A stretch of 64,000 bases of DNA from the NCBI GenBank assembly GCA_965229885.1, contig CBDDJX010000003.1, positions 1,860,001 to 1,924,000 on the forward strand. Direction: 5' to 3'. How positions within the stretch are numbered: the stretch's first letter is position 1; each line of letters opens with the position of its first letter. This stretch comes from DATLLJ01 sp965229885 (GTDB lineage Bacteria > Acidobacteriota > Vicinamibacteria > Vicinamibacterales > CAVVIG01). The notes under the pieces are model-generated. The model saw nothing but the letters and a program-made list of their open reading frames with translations. It did no database searches and was not told the DNA's origin. This document shows, in pieces, positions 57,188-64,000 of this stretch. The translations under genes were made by a program, and so were the position numbers.

Positions 57188-57453
57188 AGATCCTCGCCAA
57201 AGCCTGACGCGACCAGGCCACAGAGGGCCTCAATGGCATCACGCTCGTCCGAACCGTCCGCGCTGATCGTAATCGTGGTGCCGTGTGCGGCCGCGAGCAG
57301 CAGAATGCCCATGATGCTTTTGCCGTCCATTTCCCGTGCGTCACGCGCCACGCGGACGTGCGCCTGGTACCGGGTCGCGAGGTGTACGAACTTCGCGGCC
57401 GCCCGGGCGTGCATACCTAACTGGTTCACGACGGTCACGGAGCGAGAGGTCAT
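57175..57453 (-). CDS. ptsH: PTS phosphocarrier HPr
   Basis: 92 residues. His15 in LGMHARAAAKFV receives phosphate from EI. Ser46 in DGKSIMGILLLAAAHG is the regulatory site phosphorylated by HprK, whose gene lies 3 kb away in the same block. The protein has both sites, so HPr can work as a carrier and as a sensor of energy state. Confidence 0.92.
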   Translation of the reverse strand: MTSRSVTVVNQLGMHARAAAKFVHLATRYQAHVRVARDAREMDGKSIMGILLLAAAHGTTITISADGSDERDAIEALCGLVASGFGEDLCGA

Positions 57454-57471
57454 GACGCACCAGGGGCGCTG

Positions 57472-57885
57472 TCAGACACTGCTCTTTTCTCCTCGCAGCA
57501 AATCGGAGGCAACCCAGATCGCGTTCCTGCCATCGTCTCGCATCTGCCTCGCCACCGCCAGCAGGTCCTGCGACTGCGGAAGCTGGGCCAGTTTGATTAA
57601 CATGGGGAGGTTGACGCCGGTGATGACTTCGATGCAGTCCTTCTCGAGAAAGGTCATGCCAAGATTCGATGGTGTGCCGCCAAACATATCGGTCAGCAGG
57701 AGTACGCCTTCTTTGCCGCGCACGCGCTCAATGGCCTGCTCGATCTCCCCCCTCGCCTCGTTCACATCGTCGTGCCAGCCGATCGACACCGCGGTGAACT
57801 GCGGCAGATCGCCGACGATCATCTCGGCGGCGTTGACGAGCTCGATTGCGAGCTGCCCGTGCGTGACCACAACCACGCCAATCAT
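57472..57885 (-). CDS. PTS EIIA, mannose/fructose family
   Basis: 137 residues with the EIIA-Man fold. His9 in VVVTHGQLAIEL is the phosphorylation site; VLLLTDMFGGTPSNLGM is the family loop. No EIIB, EIIC or EIID gene is seen anywhere in the window, so it most likely regulates rather than imports. It lies 18 bases upstream of ptsH. Confidence 0.88.
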   Translation of the reverse strand: MIGVVVVTHGQLAIELVNAAEMIVGDLPQFTAVSIGWHDDVNEARGEIEQAIERVRGKEGVLLLTDMFGGTPSNLGMTFLEKDCIEVITGVNLPMLIKLAQLPQSQDLLAVARQMRDDGRNAIWVASDLLRGEKSSV

Positions 57886-57909
57886 GGAGCCGACTGTATA
57901 CCACGGCGC

Positions 57910-57960
57910 CAGGACTGAAGTCCTGCGCCAGGCCAGGAATGGCGCAGGTCTTCAGTCCTG
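57910..57960. repeat. REP-like inverted repeat
   Basis: Two 20-base arms (57910-57929 and 57941-57960) pair with one mismatch around an 11-base loop. Each arm contains its own smaller palindrome (AGGACT-GA-AGTCCT in the left arm). The GCGCAGGTCTT core recurs in the palindrome at 11787-11810. It lies between EIIA and rapZ and may also slow transcription. Confidence 0.65.
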
Positions 57961-57972
57961 CGTGTGTCGCCG

Positions 57973-58899
57973 CTACGCATGCCTGATGTCTCGATGCCGC
58001 GCCCTGACCCGCGCGTCTGGAAAGTCCGCAAACGCCCACCGCAGCCGTTCCGCGATCATCACAGAACGATGGCGGCCGCCGGTGCACCCGATGCCGATCG
58101 TGAGGTAACTCTTCCCTTCGGCGATGTAGTGCGGAACGACGTAGCGGATGTACTCCTCGAGCCGATCTATGAACTCGCGGGTCGGTGCGTCCTTTTCCAT
58201 GAATCTGGCCACCGCGCGGTCCCGACCGGTGCGTGGACGCAGCGCCGGCACGAAGTGCGGATTCGGCAGACAGCGCACGTCGAACATGAGATCGGCGTCG
58301 ACGGGCACTCCGTGCTTGTAGCCGAAGCTCAGCAGCGTGATGACGAGGCCGCTCCGCGACCGGCCGCGTGTCAGGCCCATGAAAAACTGCCGTAGTTCGT
58401 GCACGGTCATGTCGGAGGTGTCGATGATTTCGTCCGCCATCCCCCGAATGGCATTCAGCCGCGAGCGCTCGTCGCGAATGCCCTCGCTGGCCGATCGACC
58501 CTGCGCGAGCGGATGGGGCCGCCGCGTCTCGCTGAACCGCCGCACGAGCGCCGTATGGCTGGCCTCGAGAAAGATCAGCATCGGATTGAGCCGCGACATC
58601 TTCCGAAGCCTGCGGAAGATCTTCGGAAACGACGACAGGAAATTGCCTTCGCGGACGTCGATGACAATCGCGACCCTTTCGATGTCGTGGCCGCCGCGCA
58701 GCGACAACTTCGCCAGCGTGGGAATCAGCGTCGTCGGCAGGTTGTCGACGCAGAAATATCCCAGATCTTCGAGGGCCCGGATCGCCTGCGACTTGCCGGA
58801 CCCGGACAGACCCGTGAGCACGATGAAGGGCTGACCCGCCCCGGCCCGCCGCTCACCTTTCGGCACGCGCAGGGCGGCCCCTCCTGCCTTGCCCCTCAA
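57973..58899 (-). CDS. rapZ: RNase adapter / nucleotide-binding protein RapZ
   Basis: 308 residues from TTG 58899, which overlaps the hprK stop by 4 bases. Walker A FIVLTGLSGSGKSQAIRAL, then YFCVDNLPTTLIP and the C-terminal YLTIGIGCTGGRHRSVMIAERL, the signature of RapZ/YvcJ. It senses UDP-GlcNAc or GlcN-6-P in enterobacteria. Residues 1-24 form an unconserved basic leader, so translation might begin nearer FIVLTG. Confidence 0.88.
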   Translation of the reverse strand: MRGKAGGAALRVPKGERRAGAGQPFIVLTGLSGSGKSQAIRALEDLGYFCVDNLPTTLIPTLAKLSLRGGHDIERVAIVIDVREGNFLSSFPKIFRRLRKMSRLNPMLIFLEASHTALVRRFSETRRPHPLAQGRSASEGIRDERSRLNAIRGMADEIIDTSDMTVHELRQFFMGLTRGRSRSGLVITLLSFGYKHGVPVDADLMFDVRCLPNPHFVPALRPRTGRDRAVARFMEKDAPTREFIDRLEEYIRYVVPHYIAEGKSYLTIGIGCTGGRHRSVMIAERLRWAFADFPDARVRARHRDIRHA

Positions 58900-59900
58900 C
58901 GCGCCCCTCCGGGCTCGACTTCCTCGTCTTCTTCTTCGCCGCCGAAGGGCAGCGTCGAGTCGCGCAGGGCCTGTTCCAGGCGCTTGGCGAGCGCCCGTGC
59001 CGCGTGATGGCCGCGCGCCCGCAGTAACTGATTCCGCGCGGCCACCTCGACCAGAATCGCCACGCTTCGGCCCGGCGCGACGGGCATGCGAATCAGCGGA
59101 ACCTTCAGACCGAGGATCTCGAAGAACTCGTCGTCGAGCCCCAGCCGCTCGTATTCTCGGCCCGGCTCCCAGCGTTCGAGCTGCACGACGAGCTCCACGC
59201 GTTTAGACAGCCGGGTCGACGCGATGCCGAAGAGATCCTTCACGTTGATCACACCGAGCCCGCGCAGCTCCATGTGATAGCGCGTCAACTCGGGACAGGT
59301 GCCGATCAGAATTGTCTCGGCGCGGCGGCGAATCTCGACCGTGTTGTCGGCGACGAGGCGGTGGGCACGCACGATCAAATCGAGCGAGCACTCGCTCTTG
59401 CCGATGCCGCTCTCCCCCACAATCAGGACGCCCAGGCCGAGGATATCCATCAGCGCCGCGTGCATGGTCGTCCGCTCGGCGAGCGAGTCCTCGAGAATCG
59501 ACGTCAGTTTGGCGATGGCGGTCGGCGTGGGCACGGAGGTCTTGAGCAGCGGCAGCGCGGCGCGTTCGGCTTCGACGAGAAGCTCCGCGGGCGGCTGGAA
59601 TCCGCCGGTGATGACGACGCACGGAACATCGACCGCCAACGCGAGCCGCAACGCCGTCGAACGCACTGGCGTCCCGAGGCTTTCGAGGAACCGGATCTCG
59701 CTCTCGGCGAGGATCAGTACGCGTCCGGCTTTGAGGTACTCGTGAAAACCGGCCAGCGCCAGACCGGTCTTCTGGATATGCGGGCTCGTGATCACGCGCG
59801 CCAGGCCGTCGACGCCGGCCAGTAGCTCCAGCGGCAGACCGAACGTCTCCGTACGGCTGCCAAGCAGCACACCAACGCTCACGCCGGGAACGGGTGCCAT
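58896..59900 (-). CDS. hprK: HPr kinase/phosphorylase
   Basis: 334 residues. The N-terminal domain (residues 1-140) is followed by Walker A at 162-169 (GESGIGKS) and the C-terminal HprK signature ELRGLGVINVKDLFG. It phosphorylates HPr Ser46 in response to fructose-1,6-bisphosphate and ATP in firmicutes and is common in acidobacteria and proteobacteria beside rpoN. The tail is acidic and unconserved. It sits 47 bases from rpoN. Confidence 0.9.
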   Translation of the reverse strand: MAPVPGVSVGVLLGSRTETFGLPLELLAGVDGLARVITSPHIQKTGLALAGFHEYLKAGRVLILAESEIRFLESLGTPVRSTALRLALAVDVPCVVITGGFQPPAELLVEAERAALPLLKTSVPTPTAIAKLTSILEDSLAERTTMHAALMDILGLGVLIVGESGIGKSECSLDLIVRAHRLVADNTVEIRRRAETILIGTCPELTRYHMELRGLGVINVKDLFGIASTRLSKRVELVVQLERWEPGREYERLGLDDEFFEILGLKVPLIRMPVAPGRSVAILVEVAARNQLLRARGHHAARALAKRLEQALRDSTLPFGGEEEDEEVEPGGAR

Positions 59901-59947
59901 CTGGATGATTCTAGAGGTCCTGCCAGAGCGCTATGGATTGTGTCGCA

Positions 59948-61375
59948 TCAATACAACACTTTGCGCTGGTTCGACGTCAAAATCTTCAGCTCTTCGCGGT
60001 ATTTCGCGATCGTCCGGCGCGCGAGCACGAGGCCTTCGCGCTGCAGGATGCTGACGATCTTCGAGTCGCTCAGCGGCTTACGTGGATCCTCATTTTCGAT
60101 GATCTTCCGGATCCGCCGCTTGATCGTGACCGACGACACGCTTTCGCCATACGAGCTGCTGATCCCGCTGTGGAAAAAGTACTTCATCTCGAACACGCCC
60201 TGGGGCGTGTGCATGTACTTGTTGGTGACGACGCGGCTAACGGTCGATTCGTGCATCCCGATGTCGTTGGCGACGTCGCGCAGGACGAGCGGGCGGAGAT
60301 GCTCGATGCCGTGATCGAGGAAATCCCGCTGGAAGTTGATGATGCTGTTCGCGGCCTTGCGAATCGTCTTCTGGCGCTGCTCGACCGACTTGATCAACCA
60401 GAGCGCCGAGCGGAACTTGTCTTTCACGTACGCCCGCGTTTCGTCGCTGTTGTCGGCGCCCTTATCCAGTAGACGCCGGTACACGGGACTGATGCGCATC
60501 TGCGGCAGCCCGTCGTCGTTCAGCACCGCGACAAACTGATCCTCGACCTTGACGACATACACGTCCGGGATGACGTACTGCGACTGGGTCGGGTTGAAAC
60601 GGCTGCCTGGCTTCGGATCCAGGTGGCGGATGACCTCGATGTGTTCCTTGAGGTCGTCGATGGTCAGACCGAGCTTCCGGGCGATCTCAGGAACCTGGTG
60701 GTTCTGAAGCAGCCGCAGGTGCTCGGTGACAATCTTCTCGGTCGGTGTGCCTTCGAGGCTCAGGTGGCGCAACTGGAGGAGCAGACACTCCTGAAGATCG
60801 CGCGAGGCGACCCCGACCGGATCGAAGCTCTGAATCAGCCGCAGCGCCCGCTCCACGTCCGGCAGCGGCCACGGGCCCATGGCGGCAAGCTCCTCGAACG
60901 ACGCCACCAGATACCCGTCGTCGTTCAGGTTGCCGATGATCGCCGACCCGATTGCCTTCATCAGCGGGTCGTTGGCCTGCATCGACAGCTGCCACATCAG
61001 ATGGTCCGAGAGCGAGCTGGCCGCCGACAGCGTGTTCTCGATCGGCGGAAGCTCTTTGATCTCCTGCGCCGCGCGGGGGCGGTACCCGTCGTCCAGGTAG
61101 TCGCCGAAGAAGTATTCGTAGTCCTGATCGTCCCAGGTGTCGGTCTTGTTGACCTTTTCTTCCGTGTCCGTCTTTTCCTGCGTCGCCGCGGCTTCCGCGG
61201 GCTGCAAGTCCTCGGTGGGAACCTCCTCGAGCATCGGGTTCTCCACCATTTCCTGATTCAAGAGGTCGGACAGCTCGAGCGTGGACATTGGCAGCAGCTT
61301 GATCGCCTGCTGCAGGGAGGGCGTGAGGATCAGCTTCTGAACGAGCTTGATGTGGAGTTTCTGTTGAATGCCCAT
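59948..61375 (-). CDS. rpoN: RNA polymerase sigma-54 factor
   Basis: 475 residues. Region I is Gln/Leu-rich (QLHIKLVQKLILTPSLQQAIKLL-type start, seen as LTPSLQQAIKLL), region II is acidic (DTWDDQDYEYFFGDY), the core-binding region spans 130-310, and the DNA-binding RpoN box is ARRTIAKYREEL near the end. An HTH (ESTVSRVVTNKYM) precedes it. It needs an activator ATPase, not seen in this window. Confidence 0.93.
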   Translation of the reverse strand: MGIQQKLHIKLVQKLILTPSLQQAIKLLPMSTLELSDLLNQEMVENPMLEEVPTEDLQPAEAAATQEKTDTEEKVNKTDTWDDQDYEYFFGDYLDDGYRPRAAQEIKELPPIENTLSAASSLSDHLMWQLSMQANDPLMKAIGSAIIGNLNDDGYLVASFEELAAMGPWPLPDVERALRLIQSFDPVGVASRDLQECLLLQLRHLSLEGTPTEKIVTEHLRLLQNHQVPEIARKLGLTIDDLKEHIEVIRHLDPKPGSRFNPTQSQYVIPDVYVVKVEDQFVAVLNDDGLPQMRISPVYRRLLDKGADNSDETRAYVKDKFRSALWLIKSVEQRQKTIRKAANSIINFQRDFLDHGIEHLRPLVLRDVANDIGMHESTVSRVVTNKYMHTPQGVFEMKYFFHSGISSSYGESVSSVTIKRRIRKIIENEDPRKPLSDSKIVSILQREGLVLARRTIAKYREELKILTSNQRKVLY

Positions 61376-61425
61376 GGACCTGGTCGGTGTCGACTAAGTA
61401 GCGTGTGCAATTCCCACGCCCAATT

Positions 61426-62151
61426 CTAGTCCAATCGGAACTCGGTCCCCAGATAAATCCGGCGGACCTCTTCGTCGGCGGTCAAGGTCGCCGGCGTGCC
61501 GCTCTTGAAGATCACGCCGCCGTGGACGATGTAGGCGCGATCGGTAATGCGGAGCGTTTCGCGGACGTTGTGATCGGTGATGAGCACGCCAATGCCCCGG
61601 TCGCGCAGGTGAAAGATGATCTTCTGGATATCGGAGACGGCAATCGGATCGATTCCGGCAAACGGCTCGTCGAGCAGGATGAACTTCGGTGAGACGACGA
61701 GGGCGCGCGTGATTTCCGCACGACGCCGCTCGCCCCCCGACAGGGTGTGAGCCGGCGCCTGCGCCAGCGGCGTGAGATTCAGCTCCCCGAGCAACTCTCT
61801 CAGTCGTGCGCGCCTGGACGACGCGTCGCCGTCCAGGGTTTCGAGGATGGCGAGGATGTTTTGCTCGACCGTGAGCCCGCGGAAGATCGACGGCTCCTGC
61901 GGCAGATATCCGATGCCCTTCCTCGCGCGCACATACATCGGATCGTCGGTCACGTCCTGGCCGTCGAGGACGACGCGTCCCGAGTCGGGCGCCGTGAGGC
62001 CGACGACCATATAGAACGTGGTCGTCTTGCCGGCGCCGTTCAGGCCGAGCAGTCCGACGATCTCGCCGGAAGCCACTTCGAGGTTGACGCCCCGCACCAC
62101 CGTGCGGCCGCCGTAGGATTTCGTGAGATCGTGGGTGCGAAGACTGGCCAT
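61426..62151 (-). CDS. lptB: LPS export ABC transporter ATPase LptB
   Basis: 241 residues. Walker A LLGLNGAGKTTTFYMV, Q-loop region GYLPQEPSIFRGLTVEQN, signature LSGGERRRAEITRAL and Walker B FILLDEPFAGIDPIAV, then the H-loop ITDHNVRETL. LptB drives LptF/LptG, here the fused permease at 39.7-42.1 kb. It ends with a normal TAG at 61426-61428. Confidence 0.93.
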   Translation of the reverse strand: MASLRTHDLTKSYGGRTVVRGVNLEVASGEIVGLLGLNGAGKTTTFYMVVGLTAPDSGRVVLDGQDVTDDPMYVRARKGIGYLPQEPSIFRGLTVEQNILAILETLDGDASSRRARLRELLGELNLTPLAQAPAHTLSGGERRRAEITRALVVSPKFILLDEPFAGIDPIAVSDIQKIIFHLRDRGIGVLITDHNVRETLRITDRAYIVHGGVIFKSGTPATLTADEEVRRIYLGTEFRLD

Positions 62152-62173
62152 CTAGGCTCGCCACCACAGAGGA

Positions 62174-62233
62174 CACGGAGGACGTGAAGGAACAATCTTT
62201 TCCGATCCGGATGTGAGCGCTGTGTCCTCCGTG
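62174..62233. repeat. inverted repeat in the lptA-like/lptB gap
   Basis: CACGGAGGAC (62174-62183) and GTCCTCCGTG (62224-62233) can pair around a 40-base loop in the 104-base gap between the LptA-like gene and lptB. No T-run follows. It might attenuate transcription into lptB or be a REP remnant. Confidence 0.35.
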
Positions 62234-62255
62234 CTGGAGATCGTGTCGTCGACCC

Positions 62256-64000
62256 TTACGGGCACTGGGCGCTCCCCTTCGTCTGCGTCCGCGTCTGCTC
62301 GTTGCCGTCGATCGTGATGGTCTCGGCGGACTTGAGATAGGTGAGGGTCCTGCCAATCGTCTCGCGGCGGCATTCGTCGAGCACTTTCACAGGCGCGCCG
62401 GTGACGACATAGCGCTGGTCGGCGACCGTATACGTCAGGCGTGTGCCGGTCGTCGTGCGGTTCTCGTCGCGAAGCGTGACGTTGTCGTAGGCTTCGGCAC
62501 GCTCCAGGTCATTGTCCACGGAGCCGCCAGCTCCAGCCGGGGCCGCCGGTTTCAGATACAGCTCGATCTTCCCCGCCGTCAGGTCGCCGTCCGGGCTGTT
62601 CATGTGCGCGTTGCCGGTGTAGGTTGCGCGATGGGCCGACTCCTCGTACCGGAAATCAGCTGCGGTCGCAATTGATCGGACGCGTTCCGTCTTTCTGTCC
62701 TTGTTGACTCGGTCGCGCACCGTCACGGTCGTCACGTTGCCGCTGGCCGTCAGATCGCCCGTCTTGTCGTCGAGGATGATTGAGGGGCCCTTGAGCGACG
62801 TGTCGTCCTGCCAGAGTTGCGCATTCCCGGCATAGGTGGCCTTGCCGGTCGTTCCACCGTAATCGAGCGCGTCGGCGGTCACGTTCACCGGTTTGTCCTG
62901 CTTGAACATCGAGGGGAGGCGCGTGTCCGGCGTCGAGCCTCCGCCGCGGCCAGCCGTGACGACGCTCTTGACCGCGCCCGCCGCCTTCACGCGGGGACCT
63001 GCCAGGGTGACGTCAATCCGCGTGGCGTCGACGGCAATCCGGTCGTTGACGACACGCGGCCGGACGGATCCCGGCTCCGAACCAGTCAGCGCCAGGACGC
63101 CCTTGTCGAGATCGTATCGAATCGCCGCCGCGCACATCTCGAATCGCGAGGATCGGCCCGACGCGCAGCGATCGTCGGCTCCTTCGCCGCCGCCTTCGAA
63201 GAAACGAACGAGGTGCGCGAACCTCGCCTCCTGAATGCCGGCCATGGCCGGCTTCAGCGTGACGTCGAGCGTGGCGGCCCTGGCGATACGATCGATATCG
63301 CCTCCCGGGCCTCCCGCACCGCGCTCGCGGAACTCGACGCCGCCCGTAAACTGCGCCTGTGTCAGTCCGCGCCCAGGCTCCCCTTTCGCCTCCATGGCCG
63401 CCGATCGGATGGTCCGCGCCGGCACCCCGCCCCCGGCGGGAAGCGCCAGCACCACCGACTCGCGCGCCGTCAGCGCAATGGGCGTCGCGCCATCCGGAGC
63501 CAGCGAGACGTCGATTGTGCTCGCGCTGATCTGGCGGCCGGCGCTGCCAGCGGCGCCGGCCAGAAGGATTGCTCCGCCCCCCCTCAACACGGCATGTTCG
63601 AGCCTCTTACCGTCGGCCCCGTATGTCACATCCATGTCGCGCCCGGTCAATTCCTGCAAATCGCCAGCCGAGCGCTTTTCCATCGTGATCCGCGAGTGGC
63701 CACGCAACTCGATCAAGTGGATTTGCCTTTCGTCCTCTGTGAGATGGGCCACCGCCGTATCCGCGCCGATCACCTGACCGTCGCGCTCAAACTTCACGTC
63801 GCGCTCGAACCGGACGTTCTTCTCGCGCCGGCCAAACGCCGCACGGCCAGACCGAATCTCCACCGCACCGGTGCCGTGCTCGTCTGGAGCGACGTGCACG
63901 ATTGCGCGATCGAGAATCACCAGCACGTCGCGAACCGTGTCGTACGTCATGCCGAGTCCCGACCCGGCCATCCGCCCGCGTGTGAACTTCACCGGACCCG
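62256..64000 (-). CDS. LptC/LptA (OstA-like) LPS transport protein, 5' end beyond the window
   Basis: At least 578 residues, open to the window edge. It has repeating OstA/LptA beta-jellyroll units: VTADALDYGGTTGKATYAGNA, GPSIILDDKTGDLTASGNV, RYEESAHRATYTGNAHMNSP and RLTYTVADQRYVVTGAP. These resemble LptA, while the N-terminal half (FERDVKFERDGQVIGAD) fits an LptC-like part, so the protein is a long fusion. It probably bridges LPS from the inner-membrane LptFG to LptD. The GTG at 63992 is probably not the true start. Confidence 0.75.
   Translation of the reverse strand, partial: GPVKFTRGRMAGSGLGMTYDTVRDVLVILDRAIVHVAPDEHGTGAVEIRSGRAAFGRREKNVRFERDVKFERDGQVIGADTAVAHLTEDERQIHLIELRGHSRITMEKRSAGDLQELTGRDMDVTYGADGKRLEHAVLRGGGAILLAGAAGSAGRQISASTIDVSLAPDGATPIALTARESVVLALPAGGGVPARTIRSAAMEAKGEPGRGLTQAQFTGGVEFRERGAGGPGGDIDRIARAATLDVTLKPAMAGIQEARFAHLVRFFEGGGEGADDRCASGRSSRFEMCAAAIRYDLDKGVLALTGSEPGSVRPRVVNDRIAVDATRIDVTLAGPRVKAAGAVKSVVTAGRGGGSTPDTRLPSMFKQDKPVNVTADALDYGGTTGKATYAGNAQLWQDDTSLKGPSIILDDKTGDLTASGNVTTVTVRDRVNKDRKTERVRSIATAADFRYEESAHRATYTGNAHMNSPDGDLTAGKIELYLKPAAPAGAGGSVDNDLERAEAYDNVTLRDENRTTTGTRLTYTVADQRYVVTGAPVKVLDECRRETIGRTLTYLKSAETITIDGNEQTRTQTKGSAQCP

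Overview
The window is a high-GC piece of a Gram-negative (LPS-exporting, Tol-Pal-containing) chromosome. Gene content and order suggest an acidobacterium, possibly of the Vicinamibacteria type: a pilC-pilB-pilMNOPQ pilus operon with a secretin carrying a cohesin-like tail, an LptF-LptG fusion, and an lptB-rpoN-hprK-rapZ-EIIA-HPr-EI block. This placement is inference from gene families; no rRNA or tRNA gene was recognised.

Layout. (1) 1-6.8 kb is an eroded envelope-glycan region: fragments of large membrane proteins, a Yip1-like remnant and a PA14 membrane protein broken by an IS630-type element and by an IS3-type composite unit that carries a small DUF2007-like gene. (2) 6.7-10.3 kb (minus strand) is an intact four-gene sugar block: methyltransferase, two NAD-dependent epimerases, GT2 glycosyltransferase. 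(3) 10.4-15.9 kb holds a broken comM, a long coiled-coil gene split by an amber codon and a broken MltD-type transglycosylase. (4) 15.9-18 kb holds a microcompartment aldehyde dehydrogenase and one BMC-H shell protein. (5) 18-32.5 kb holds a lipoprotein, a GT-C membrane protein, a lytic transglycosylase and the pilus/type II secretion-like operon, whose secretin is cut by one in-frame TAG, followed by pseudopilins and a broken Ig/PKD lipoprotein. (6) 32.5-36.7 kb: serine hydrolase, murQ, xerD-like recombinase, metK. (7) 36.7-43.5 kb: broken PHP protein, broken GT-C protein, intact LptF-LptG fusion, broken GH57. (8) 43.6-49.4 kb: deleted second IS630 copy abutting parB, then parA, a bifunctional-nuclease-domain gene, miaB, recN. 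(9) 49.4-55 kb: complete tolQ-tolR-tolA-tolB-pal-cpoB operon and ssb. (10) 55-64 kb (minus strand): cupin, regulatory PTS (EI, HPr, EIIA), rapZ, hprK, rpoN, lptB, and an LptC/LptA-like gene running off the window.

How the genes work together. The intact parts form an envelope-maintenance and regulation core: LPS export (LptFG, LptB, LptA-like), outer-membrane constriction (Tol-Pal), chromosome partition and repair (ParAB, RecN, Xer), and a PTS phosphorelay without a sugar permease beside sigma-54. Most damage lies in surface or accessory genes, where I count at least fourteen in-frame stop codons (eleven of them TAG) and several frameshifts at positions where homology is otherwise collinear. 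Housekeeping genes in the same window are free of such damage. That pattern looks like selective gene decay rather than random sequence error, though only raw reads can settle it.
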